64,000 bases of DNA. Origin: Hydractinia symbiolongicarpus (Eukaryota > Cnidaria > Hydrozoa > Anthoathecata > Hydractiniidae). The stretch spans positions 13,230,501-13,294,500 of the forward strand of contig NC_079882.1 in the NCBI RefSeq assembly GCF_029227915.1, in the 5' to 3' direction. The stretch's first letter is position 1. Every line of letters starts with the position of its first letter. Below the pieces are notes generated by a model. It saw nothing but the letters and a program-made list of their open reading frames with translations. It did no database searches and was not told the origin of the DNA. The position numbers and the translations under genes are program-made. Below are positions 55,743-64,000 of this stretch, piece after piece.

Positions 55743-57372
55743 CTACTTTCTCTGCTTCGTCATCAACCTCAGACTAGATTCCTTCTCATCTTTCTCTACC
55801 ATTTCCGCATCACTTTCATCTTCATCCTCCACTTCAGCAACAACATTACCGCAATTCATTCTTCGTTGCGTCTTTACTTCATTGGAAGATGTGGGTGACT
55901 GTACAGTTGAGGGAGGCATCGCTTTCATTAGTTGGGAAGGATGGCATCTGTAAAAGGAACTACCATGACATATTAACACAAAGTTGCCTTCTTTACCAAG
56001 AACTGTTCCAGGACCTTTCCAATTCTTTGCATTCTTGCGCCTGTAGAAAACTTTGTCGCCATTTGTGTAATGCTCCTCTGAAAAATTGCGCACATTGTGT
56101 CTTAGAGTACGGCGAATGGTGTTACTTGATTCTGCCTTAATAAAATTTTCACGAGCTGAATGAAGAGCATTAAGATTTCGTCTCACAATTTCACTGGAAG
56201 TAGTTAATTTTAAAACAAGAGGGGAGTCAGATATTACCAAAGGTAAATTCACGTTGGTGCCGAAAACAAGCTGGTTTGGAGAAAATCCTCCTTGATTTTG
56301 AAGCGCATTCTTTGCCGAAACTGTCCATGCCGAAGCAGTATCCATATTGCATTTAACATCTTCTTTGGTTTTTATCATCATTTCATAGAGCGCTACAATG
56401 CCGTTACTGAAACTCCTCCATAACTGCATTACAAAATTCCCCTCCACAATCGTTATGAAACTTTCTAGGTGCTCCAAAATAAGCTATCCATAATTGAAAA
56501 ATCTTGCATACCACAACTTCTTTCTTCTTTGTATTAATCAAACATGCAGCTGTGTATCGAGTACTCGCATCAACAAGATAAAGGAACCACAACTCTCCAT
56601 TTTCCAGCTCTTTCAAATCCTTACAGACAAAATCGTTAAGTTTATCAGACACTGGCAGTCCAACAACAGGCCTAGAGTAAGGTTTTTTGTAAAGTTCACA
56701 GAACTTACAAGAAGAACAACAATCATCAATCAAACGAAAAAATTCTTTGTCACTGCATCCACTTTTCTTCAACAAGCCAACCAATTTTTCTTTTGACGCA
56801 TGACATAATTGATGATGAAGTTTTATTGCCTTCTTCTTTTTTTCTTCTCTGGGTAAGGTCAACACGTTTTCTGTATGAAAAACAACTTTACAGTTTTCAT
56901 GAGCTAACTCTGTCAATGACAAAAAGTAATGTCCTGATGAGCTACACTGAAGATCAAGCTTTTCACCATCAAACATTGCACAATCGTTTTCAAAATCAAT
57001 TTTTATACACAAGGACTTCATCACAGGTTTACTTATAAGCAATGTAATCTCATTACTCACAACATCAACTTTCAAAATATTTCGCTTTTTACCATCAAAA
57101 TTTACTGGAATCTTCACAAATTTGAAGCTACGACTCCCCACATCATCACCAAAATGAAACAGCGACTCACTTGAAACAGTACTTTGATGAACCTTTTGTT
57201 GATCTTTTTCACTCAACATGTTAACAAACTCATCAATCCACATCGATCCAGCTACACTCTTTGTGCACGCACTGTCAGGGATACCTTTTCCCAGCATTTC
57301 TAACACCATACTTCCACTACCTTTCCCAGTCACCAGTGTAATATGAACAGTCATATTACTTTCTTCCACCAC
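55743..57372 (-). pseudogene. Copia protease and integrase
   Basis: 57372-56404: the protease active site GIPDSACTKSVAG and the GAG-pre-integrase HHCC zinc (KLHHQLCHASKEKL, CCSSCKFC) are seen. The integrase core has Asp in VCKDLKEL and Asp in HNDCGGEFCNAVMEEF. The frame then shifts to 56477-55743, which carries GGFSPNQLVFGTNVNLPLV and the C-terminal GDKVFYRRKNAKNWKGPGTV (GPGTVLGKEG) module. The two open frames overlap by 74 bp. A one-base shift near 56450 is the likely cause. Confidence 0.85.
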
Positions 57373-57660
57373 TTTCTCACGATGATGGCAATTTCCAACA
57401 AAATCTTTTGTCGACTCACAATGATGACACCATAAAACATTCTCACGATGAGGACAATTTCCAACAAAATGTTTTGTCGACTCACAATGATGACACCGTA
57501 AGGCATTGCCTTCAGAATCAACTGGGTTACCAGATGTATTTGCTGTGCTCTTTTTTTTTGACTTCCAAAAACTGCTTCCACTGGAAAAATTTCTCCCGCC
57601 TCGTTTTCCATTACCATACTAGTCCTTGCCATAAATATAGTAAGCTTCTTCTTGCTTCAC
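57373..57660 (-). pseudogene. Copia duplicated zinc knuckles
   Basis: On the minus strand RCHHCESTKHFVGNCPHREN at about 57510-57450 is followed by WCHHCESTKDFVGNCHHRE at about 57445-57375. The first is a perfect CX2CX4HX4C knuckle. The second is a near-identical tandem copy in which the His is Asp (HF to DF). The repeat is visible in the DNA as a 66-bp duplication (gtgtcatcattgtgagtcga). Confidence 0.85.
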
Positions 57661-57691
57661 AGGAACCACCTCAGAGCTGTCTTTAAATGAG

Positions 57692-58123
57692 TCACCAAAT
57701 ACTTTCTGTAGTTTGTCTTTCATATCCATGTAACTTGGCAGTAGCTCTCGTCAGTTTCTCTAAATCAGTAGATAAATTTGCAGCTTGCATTAAGAAAAAC
57801 GCCTGCACACCCGGCGGTAATTCTAGATTGTACCTCTTCACTTTTCTGTATCGTTTTTCATATTGCACAATGAAGGTCGAAAAATTCTCTCCACTACTCC
57901 TCCTATACTCTACAAACTCTTTGAATGCATGATATGCACGAGTTGTCTCTTCACTTTGAAACACTTCATAAAGTTTTTGTAGAATCACTTGGACACCATC
58001 ATCTCCTTTCCAGTCATTAACTGATATGGCACGACCTGCTTCCCTAGCTTTGCCTTTCAATGACAGATAAACAGCAGGTATACCAAACTTCAACATCATT
58101 CTTCCATGATGCATAATCGTCAA
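57692..58123 (-). pseudogene. Copia gag
   Basis: Reads PAVYLSLKGKAREAGRAISV, GDDGVQVILQKLYEVF, TRAYHAFKEFVEYRRSSGEN, FSTFIVQYEKRYRKVKRYNL and PPGVQAFFLMQAANLSTDLE. This is the standard gag polyprotein part of metazoan Copia elements. The N-terminal start is upstream in other frames (PPVFEPEEVDDYASW near 58140). It ends with a stop after QTTESIW. Confidence 0.85.
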
Positions 58124-58244
58124 CTTCTTCAGGTTCGAAGACCGGAGGTGATTTTATGCCACTTATTGTACACGTTTGAAGCAAAAGAGTCAATATAAAT
58201 ACCTCAGTATTCCAACTACACCTGGGCAGTGTATAACTTTGCCA

Positions 58245-58255
58245 GCTCTGCTACC
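58245..58255 (-). other. Copia primer-binding site, initiator Met tRNA type
   Basis: One base after the 5' LTR, the minus strand reads TGGTAGCAGAG. This is complementary to the 3' end of metazoan initiator tRNA-Met (CTCTGCTACCA). Confidence 0.75.
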
Positions 58256-58256
58256 A

Positions 58257-58387
58257 TTGTTAAAGAGATAGGATATTACCTGTTGGTGTTTATATCTTTG
58301 CTTCCCCTTTTGGTATAGAATACACCTCCACGATGTTCTATTGTCTAGAGTACTATAAGAAAGAGAATCACAATATTAAACATTAAC
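58257..58387 (-). repeat. Copia 5' LTR (131 bp)
   Basis: Same TG...CA limits as the 3' LTR. It differs at five positions (a/c, a/g, t/c, g/a, g/a) plus two gaps. It is followed by the primer-binding site on the minus strand. Confidence 0.9.
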
Positions 58388-58392
58388 AATCT

Positions 58393-59640
58393 GTGTCACT
58401 GCTGATAGAAGTCAATGGTCGGCTATTGATGGTTGCTTCTACTTCAGTCAAGAATGTACGTAACTCTTCTTTGGTAAAAACGCAATCACGAACTATCGCT
58501 TTTAATAGTCGTTTAGTGATTTTTACCATAGATTCCATTGCTCCATTTATCCATGGTGAAAATGGTGGATTGAATTACCATTCGATACTATTCTTTGTTA
58601 ACTCTTTTCGAAGTTTTGTCTCATTCAAATTCCTTATCAGCTCCCTTAGTTCACGATCTGCGCCGACGAAATTGGTTCCATTGTTGCTTGTGATTGTTTT
58701 GGGGTTTCCTCTTCTTGAAAAAAAACGTTGAAGTGCAAGAATGAAACTATCTGTCGATAAATCTCCAGCGAGCTCAATGTGAACGGCACGTGACGTCATG
58801 CAGGTAAACAATGCTCCATACCTTTTCATGGTTCCAGATGAAGCTCTTGTCCTCTTACTTCTCTTGACCAAATTGCACCAAAGTAATCTACTCCTGATCG
58901 ATTAAATGGTGGTTCACCTACAGCAAGACGATCGATTGGTAGATCTCCATAAGTTATGACATTGGTTTTACTTTCTTTGATTTGCAGTATGTACATGCAT
59001 TTATCAAATTCTTCACAAAGGATTTTCCAGTCGGAATCCAAATATTTTGTCTTGATAGTGCTAGTGTGGCGTTTTGTCCAACATGGAAGTTTGTATGATG
59101 AATGTGTTGAATTATGAGTTGTGCAATGTGGTGTTTCGGCTCAAATGGTATATTGATTAAACCAATTCTTCCTCCAACACGAATCAAATTGTTTTGCATC
59201 ATTGGTCTCAAAGCTACAAGTGGTGATCTTTTTAGTGGTTCGTTGTATGATTGTAGGTTTTTGAATTCTGATGGGTAGGATTCTTGTTGTGAGATGCTAT
59301 ACAAATGTAACTTTGTTGCTTCAATTTCATCAAAGGTCAGGTAATCAAATTTTTCACGTTCAGACCCTCCCATCTTTAATAGTTTTTGCCAATCAGAAAA
59401 ACTTTCCCATTTGATAAAAGATGTTTTCTCTGGTATTGCATTACTGGTGGTAATATCTGCGTCTTCTTCACTTTGAATGACATTTTGGTTTTGGTCTGGC
59501 CAATTGCATTCTTCTTCAATTAAGAACGATGGACCGGTTAACCATCTGGATTTCTCTATCGATGATAGTGGTACATATCTTGTAGCATTGTCTGCTGGGT
59601 TCAGAGTTCCTGGTACAAAACGCCATGAATTGACGTCAGT
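58393..59640 (-). pseudogene. BEL/Pao integrase N-terminal and core
   Basis: HVGQNATLALSRQNIWIP preceded by HHIAQLIIQHIHHTNFHVG and followed by ACTYCKSKKVKP gives the HHCC zinc. The core follows: RSGVDYFGAIW (first Asp), MTSRAVHIELAGDLSTDSFI, RRGNPKTITSNNGTNFVGA and INGAMESMVKITK (catalytic Glu). The second catalytic Asp, normally in SDNGTNF, is Asn here (SNNGTNF). At 59640-59560 SWRFVPGTLNPADNATRYV is the RNase H-integrase junction. Frameshifts at about 59550, 58970 and 58840 and a TAA after SIEW show it is dead. Confidence 0.85.
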
Positions 59641-59647
59641 CGTAGTA

Positions 59648-61540
59648 CATCATCATCATCATCATTCTCGGCTTAACGTCCGTTTTCCATGCTAGCATGG
59701 GTTGGACGGGGTATATTAATGACCCTCTTCCAATCTGATCTAGACTGTGTTAGATCTAAACTCAACTTCCTCTCTATCAAGTCTGTCCTTATAACCTCCT
59801 GCCAAGTCTTTCTCGGTCTGCCTCTGGGCTTTGCCCCAGGAACTATCAAGTCTCTACACTTTCTTACCCAATTATCCTCCTCCATTCTTTCCAAGTGCCC
59901 CAGCCAATTCAATCTTCTTATCTGGATAACATCTTTAATTCTGCGAAGACTTAGCCTGCTTCTTAGCTCATCCGAACTCTTTCTGTCTCTCAGACTGGCA
60001 TTACACATCCACCTAACCATTCTCATATCATTCCTTTCTAAACGGTCAAGATCTTCCTGCTTCACTGCCCATGTCTCACTACCGTACAACATAACACTTC
60101 TTACACAGGCCTCATACAACCTACCTTTTACCTCAATTGACAGGACTCTGCTAGTCAATAAAGGAAGTAACTCTCTAAACTTTTTCCAAGCAGAACCTAT
60201 CCTGCAAGTAACACTTCTTCCAACACCCCCTTCACTGCCCAACATATCACCTAAGTAACAGAAGTTCTTAATTATCTCTAACGAGCCACTGTTGTACATC
60301 ATTAAAGCTGGAAATACTTCATTCTCTATAATCTCACCTTTGCAACGCTTGCATACAAACTGTATGTCAGCTCTTAACCTTCCACTAATACTACTGCACT
60401 TCTTATGTACCCAATGCTTGCAAGTCTGACAAAAAATTGAGTTACTACCAACCCCTTTCCTGCAAACTCCACAAGGCCACTTTCCAACTACAAGGTCACA
60501 CTTGGCTGCAATGCTACTTATCATGACTTTAGACTTTGCTGTGTTTACCTTCAGCCCTTTCTCTTCTAGTCCTTTCTTCCACTTCTCAAACTTTTCAACT
60601 AATTCTTCCATCGACTCTGCTATGAGAACCAAATCATCTGCATACAATAACTCCCATGGACAACCTGTTCTGAACTCCATCGACAGCGCTTCTAAGACTA
60701 GAATAAACAACAAAGGACTAAGTACAGAACCCTGATGTACACCAACATTTACACTAAATTCATCACTAAGTGAATCCTTAATCCTGACACGACTTCTAGC
60801 ATTGCTGTACATAGACTGAACCATCGTAACTAGCCACTCATCCACACCTAATTTTCTCATAGCCCACCAAATAACTTTACGTGGCACTCTATCAAAAGCT
60901 TTCTCTAAATCTACAAAGGCAAAATAGAGATTCTTTCTCTTTCCTAAATACTTTTCCTGAAGCTGTCTGAGTAAAAATATTGCATCTGTAGTGCCACGCC
61001 CTGGAACAAAACCAAATTGCATCTTATCTATATCAATTCTTTCTCTAAGTAACTTGTCAATCACTCTTTCAATAACTTTCATTACTTGATCAACCAACTT
61101 CAAACCTCTATAGTTACCCCTTTCTAATGCATCACCCTTGCCCTTGAAACAGTTCACTATTACACTCGACTGCCACTCACTCGGAATAGCACCATCCTTT
61201 ATAATCTGGTTAGCAAGACTTGTAATAAGCTCAACTCCAATATATCCAGATGCTTTTACCATCTCTGCAACAATACCTGATACTCCTGCAGCCTTGCCAA
61301 TCTTCAATTTCCTAATAGCCTCCACTACCCATTCTGTCTTGATCTGCATAGCTGGCCCTTCTACGACATCATCATCAGACAAATTATCCTCGTCCCAATC
61401 AAACTCAGTGTTAAGCAACCTCTGATAATGATTCTTCCAAGCTACCCTTTTCTCCTCCTCTGTGCTAGCCAAAACACCTTCATCATTACGTATACACTTC
61501 TCACCTACAATATCTTGATTAGTCTTCTTCATTTATGCGA
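59648..61540 (-). mobile_element. 5'-truncated RTE-like non-LTR retrotransposon
   Basis: The minus-strand element ends 3' in (ATG)6 (59648-59665), the short-unit tail usual in RTE-type LINEs. Its ORF starts at 61532 without an endonuclease, and the BEL RNase H reading (FVMNRINE) resumes at about 61545. It is therefore a 5'-truncated insertion between BEL RNase H and integrase. A long target duplication is not visible. Confidence 0.85.
59673..61532 (-). CDS. LINE ORF2 C-terminal part: RT with PHD-like zinc finger
   Basis: 619 uninterrupted codons. RT motifs: GNYRGLKLVDQVMKVIERV (about 139-157), FGFVPGRGTTDAIF, FAFVDLEKAFDRVPR (motif A Asp 208), HQGSVLSPLLFILV and LLYADDLVLI (YADD 297-300). 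A Cys/His cluster CGVC ... FCQTCKHWVHKKC ... CKRC at 354-397 resembles a PHD/RING-type finger inserted after the palm. Then come MLYGSETWAV, RNDMRMVRWMCN and LNWLGHLERMEEDNWVR, the common C-terminal tail of these LINEs, and GAKPRGRPRKTW. The apurinic endonuclease domain is missing. The long open frame implies a recent insertion. RTE-like clade placement is from memory of these motifs and the ATG tail. Confidence 0.85.
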   Translation of the reverse strand: MKKTNQDIVGEKCIRNDEGVLASTEEEKRVAWKNHYQRLLNTEFDWDEDNLSDDDVVEGPAMQIKTEWVVEAIRKLKIGKAAGVSGIVAEMVKASGYIGVELITSLANQIIKDGAIPSEWQSSVIVNCFKGKGDALERGNYRGLKLVDQVMKVIERVIDKLLRERIDIDKMQFGFVPGRGTTDAIFLLRQLQEKYLGKRKNLYFAFVDLEKAFDRVPRKVIWWAMRKLGVDEWLVTMVQSMYSNARSRVRIKDSLSDEFSVNVGVHQGSVLSPLLFILVLEALSMEFRTGCPWELLYADDLVLIAESMEELVEKFEKWKKGLEEKGLKVNTAKSKVMISSIAAKCDLVVGKWPCGVCRKGVGSNSIFCQTCKHWVHKKCSSISGRLRADIQFVCKRCKGEIIENEVFPALMMYNSGSLEIIKNFCYLGDMLGSEGGVGRSVTCRIGSAWKKFRELLPLLTSRVLSIEVKGRLYEACVRSVMLYGSETWAVKQEDLDRLERNDMRMVRWMCNASLRDRKSSDELRSRLSLRRIKDVIQIRRLNWLGHLERMEEDNWVRKCRDLIVPGAKPRGRPRKTWQEVIRTDLIERKLSLDLTQSRSDWKRVINIPRPTHASMENGR

Positions 61541-61544
61541 TTCA

Positions 61545-61860
61545 TAACGAATACTGGAAATTTTCGGCTTTCATTCGATATATATTTTAAAACTGTTTGT
61601 GAATCTCTCCAAAATTTGGTACTGAGGTCCATGGAAAGACTACTCACTATTGATTCTCTCATTCTTGTAGACAGCAGCTTGTAATTCTAATTTTGGTATT
61701 GCGAGAGTTCGGATTCAACGGGGCGACTCTGGATTTTCCCATCATGAATGTTACATTGACGGTATGCGTATCTTGAATACGTAGATATGTGACAGCACCA
61801 TATGCATTGATTGAAGCGTCGGAAAAAATATGTAGTTGAATCAACTGATTATCGGATTGT
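61545..61860 (-). pseudogene. BEL/Pao RNase H
   Basis: Reads QLHIFSDASINAYGAVTYLR (first Asp) and FMMGKSRVAPLNPN. After a frameshift it gives KLLSTRMRESI, TKFWRDSQTVLKYISNESRK and FPVFVMNRINE, where the LINE insertion begins. Matches the RNase H segment of BEL pol. Confidence 0.8.
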
Positions 61861-61864
61861 AGTT

Positions 61865-62680
61865 TGAGCCATCAAGGAATGTTGATCGATGTTAGTTTCT
61901 CCAGTTCACTCGTCCAGCTCAACCACCTTGTTTTTAATTCGGTTGGTATTTGTTCATCCCAGTCTACTTTGGATTTCCACAAAGATGGGATGATAAGTTT
62001 TCCTTCTAAAATTAATGGTGTTAAGATGCCAAGTGGGTCAAATATTGAACTTGTTAAACTTAATATACCTCTTAGTTTAGGTGATGGCTTGTTGACAAAT
62101 TTGAATGTGAAATAGTCAGTATTCGAATTTGTTTAGATCTAGATTGACGTTGATTACGATTTCGGTATTTGGAAAACACCGAATTTCACAAGAATTTGAA
62201 AGCCATTTTGTTAAACGAAAGCCACAACTTTTCAATGCTTTTGTCACGGCTTCGTCTACCGTTTTCATGGAGTCCAGATAATCATCCATGAAAAACTTTA
62301 TCGTGATAGCGTCTACGATTTTGCGATCGTGATCGATACTAGTTTGTCGAAGAGCGTAAATCACGCAACAAGGTGAGTCTACTTTACCAAATAAATGTAC
62401 TTCCATGGCAAAAAGTCATCAATATTGTTGCCGGTGTTTTCTCTCCAAACAAAACAAAGAATGTCTTGTTCTATCCTTGATACTTTGACCTGATAAAACA
62501 TTTTTTCAATGTCAGCCATAATTGCGTAAAGATTGGTACGGAATGTGAGTACAGATACTAGGTTGTCCAGCAAGTCTGGGCCGGGCAACAAGATGTCGTT
62601 TAATGAAATACCTTTGCTGCTGCGTCAAAGACTACACAAACTTTTCCAGGCTTGTTAGGATGGACAACACCATGATGTGG
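61865..62680 (-). pseudogene. BEL/Pao reverse transcriptase
   Basis: Minus-strand segments: a [10 protein letters not shown]-like start at about 62680 (TTSWCCPS in the present frame), then [56 protein letters not shown] (motif A Asp), MEVHLFGKVDSPCCVIYALR, IKFFMDDYLDSMKTVDEAVT (MDD box) and GFRLTKWLSNS. LPGPDLL, ADIEKMF, HLFG..DSP and F.DDYL.S are BEL/Pao signatures. The pieces lie in at least three frames. Confidence 0.85.
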
Positions 62681-63079
62681 TATGTAGTTGGTGATATCGG
62701 ATATTTGGTCTTAAAAAGTCTGAAAGCTTTCTCGCATGTGCAAGAGCGATATATTCCTTGACTTGTAACCTGTAATTTTCTGTTAAATTGGTTGCTTGCT
62801 CAATTTTCTTTCGTTAGATTTCAGACGTTTGACTGCTAATTCCCTGTTGTATGGTAATTTTGGTTTCTCATCTTTCCACAATAAACCTACTTCAAAATGA
62901 CCGTCTTTCATTTCCGAGGTCGATTTAAGTATGTGTAACGCATGTTTTCCGCCTTTCGTTAGTAGGTCTGGGTGGAGTGGAGGCTTTGTTCCATATTATA
63001 TGACTCGATTCCCCAAAATCTTTCTACTGCTTTAGTGAGATCATATATCAGTTTCTAATCGATTAATATTGGTAAATAT

Positions 63080-63530
63080 GTTTTTATACTTCCCACTAAA
63101 TAGGATCCAACCAAGTTGCGTTTTAACAGCTACTGGTTCGTTGTGTTTTCCAAGTTGATAATCGTGTTGAATATGAAGTGATGGTGTATCGATTCCAATA
63201 AGTACTGTTACTCTGTCGTTGTTGAAGGTTGGTATATCGATGTCTCTTGAATGAACATATTTTTCTTTTAAATTTGTGATGTTTCGTTTTTAAGTAGGAG
63301 TGTTAAGATCTGGTACAACCCATGCTTTTTCGATTCTGATTTCTTCTTTCAGATTGGTAGGGTGAACATCAAATGATACCATTTTTGATTTAAATGTCTC
63401 TGAATTCGATAGGATCCTTGATACTCTCAACGATTGCTCCTTCTCACCTAATCCGAGTTTCCGTGCTGTTTCTTCGCAAATTAAGGTGCTATCTGACCCA
63501 CTATCTAAAATAGGGTTGGTTGTTACTGAT
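63080..63530 (-). pseudogene. BEL/Pao aspartic protease
   Basis: Reads TTNPILDSGSDSTLICEETA, RKLGLGEKEQSLRVSRIL, a WVVPDLNTPT stretch, DIDIPTFNNDRVTVLIGIDT and VAVKTQLGWILFSGK. DSGSD (plus-strand 63491-63505) is the active-site motif. GxD...H and TxLGW.L.G are family hallmarks. A stop after LNTPT breaks it. Confidence 0.8.
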
Positions 63531-63640
63531 TTGTTGTTATGAGTTACGGTAACCGGGATAACTTGAAGATAGGTGCGATAGGTACGAGATCGGGTGATTC
63601 TTCCCTCAGATTCATTCTTTGTATCTTCATTTTCATTTTG

Positions 63641-63853
63641 TTATGACGGTCCTAAATGCAGCAGGGTGTGGTGACGTTTTCCACATTTATCTTCTCGACA
63701 CCTCAGTCCCTTTTCGAAAACAAACTTCCTACGATTTGCCACCTGTTTTGATTCGAATTCTCTGCATTTAAAAACAAAATGATTTCCTGAACAAATCCAA
63801 CACTTCGTACTGCGTTCACTACCTGCACCTGTTGCAAATGTTCTCCTTTCCAT
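63641..63853 (-). pseudogene. BEL/Pao gag C-terminal zinc knuckles
   Basis: The frame starting MERRTFATGAGSERSTKC has CWICSGNHFVFKC (CX2CX3HX4C) and RCREDKCGKRHHTLLH, the paired Cys/His motifs between gag and protease in BEL elements. The open frame ends at a stop after LLHLGPS. Gag sequence upstream continues past the window end. Confidence 0.8.
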
Positions 63854-64000
63854 TTTTAATCTTATTCTATTCCTGATCTGCGATTAAATTTGCTATTGGA
63901 TTGAATTGCTCTAATAACTTCCAACTCAACCATTTCTCAAAATCAATCAAATTAATGCTATTCTCACTCGTAATTTTGTCTTTCGAAAATTTGTAAAACT

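Larger units (their letters stand above)
53724..58387 (-). mobile_element. Complete Ty1/Copia element with LTRs and ATCTG duplication
   Basis: LTRs at 53724-53861 and 58257-58387 flank gag-pol on the minus strand. Perfect direct ATCTG lies at 53719-53723 and 58388-58392. Domain order is gag, two CCHC-type knuckles, protease, integrase, RT, RNase H, which is Copia order. It is 4.66 kb long. The LTR difference is 5 substitutions over 131 aligned bases plus two short indels. The coding region has frameshifts and an RT deletion, so this copy is not autonomous. Confidence 0.92.
53390..64000 (-). mobile_element. BEL/Pao element, interrupted by Copia and LINE insertions
   Basis: Read right to left: zinc knuckles (63853-63641), aspartic protease (about 63530-63080), RT (about 62680-62116), RNase H (61860-61545), integrase N-terminal and core (59640-58393) and integrase C-terminal part (53723-53390). 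The Copia element 53724-58387 splits the integrase, and the LINE 59648-61540 splits RNase H from integrase. The coding phase on either side of the Copia copy joins smoothly over the 5-bp duplication. Many frameshifts are present. The gag start and 5' LTR are outside the window. Confidence 0.85.

Noticed and set aside
59689-60258. 189-codon plus-strand frame
   Set aside because: Shadow of the LINE reverse transcriptase ORF on the other strand.

Overview
This is a gene-poor, AT-rich metazoan window that has been heavily invaded by transposable elements. Spliced genes with GT-AG introns, a tRNA-derived SINE, many TIR elements, and LTR, DIRS, Penelope-like and non-LTR retroelements rule out a prokaryote or organelle. 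The mix of families (PIF/Harbinger, hAT-like, BEL/Pao, Copia, DIRS-type tyrosine-recombinase elements, BEN-domain and HMGXB3-like transposon genes) looks to me like a cnidarian, perhaps a hydrozoan. That placement is inference. I see no tRNA, rRNA, CRISPR array or bacterial-type operon.

Only one convincing host gene is present. It is the 5' end of a BLTP1 (tweek/KIAA1109) homologue on the + strand, with coding exons at 46462-46699 and 50362-50440. The intron between them is 3.66 kb and filled with repeats. The rest of the gene must lie beyond the window, past at least 13 kb of transposon sequence.

Layout. 1-2690: a decayed Ty3/gypsy gag-pol on the minus strand, with an inserted Penelope-like or retrozyme-like sequence carrying a hammerhead-like motif. 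2.7-7.1 kb: three MITE-like TIR elements and a tandem repeat. 7.2-13.4 kb: a broken transposon gene split by two later insertions. One is a 3.4-kb element with 3-bp TSDs that carries a helix-turn-helix protein gene and a BEN-domain gene (7235-10678). The other is a hAT-like MITE (11904-12698). 14-26 kb: MITEs, two minisatellites or satellites, and fragments of a reverse transcriptase family, a Harbinger transposase and a Penelope-like endonuclease. 27.4-30.3 kb: a multi-exon, frame-shifted HMGXB3-like transposon-type gene on the minus strand. 31.6-35.1 kb: a 42-bp perfect palindrome, a MITE, a SINE, and a 161-bp inverted duplication of a retroelement C-terminal domain. 35.5-40.8 kb: a DIRS-like element flanked by inverted copies of one MITE family and by a CCTGACGCTCAGG array. 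44.4-45.1 kb: a MITE with the same minisatellite as the one at 21 kb. 46.4-53.4 kb: BLTP1 with intronic repeats and a Harbinger gene pair.

53.4-64 kb is a clear three-element nest. A BEL/Pao element (minus strand) was split by a complete Copia element (53724-58387, LTRs of 138 and 131 bp, TSD ATCTG) and by a 5'-truncated RTE-like LINE (about 59648-61540). Almost all element genes carry frameshifts, stops or lost catalytic residues. The better-preserved frames are the 619-codon LINE ORF, the BEN-domain gene and the HTH gene. The most unusual element is the BEN/HTH-bearing TIR element with long arrays of TACGAA-type motifs at both ends.
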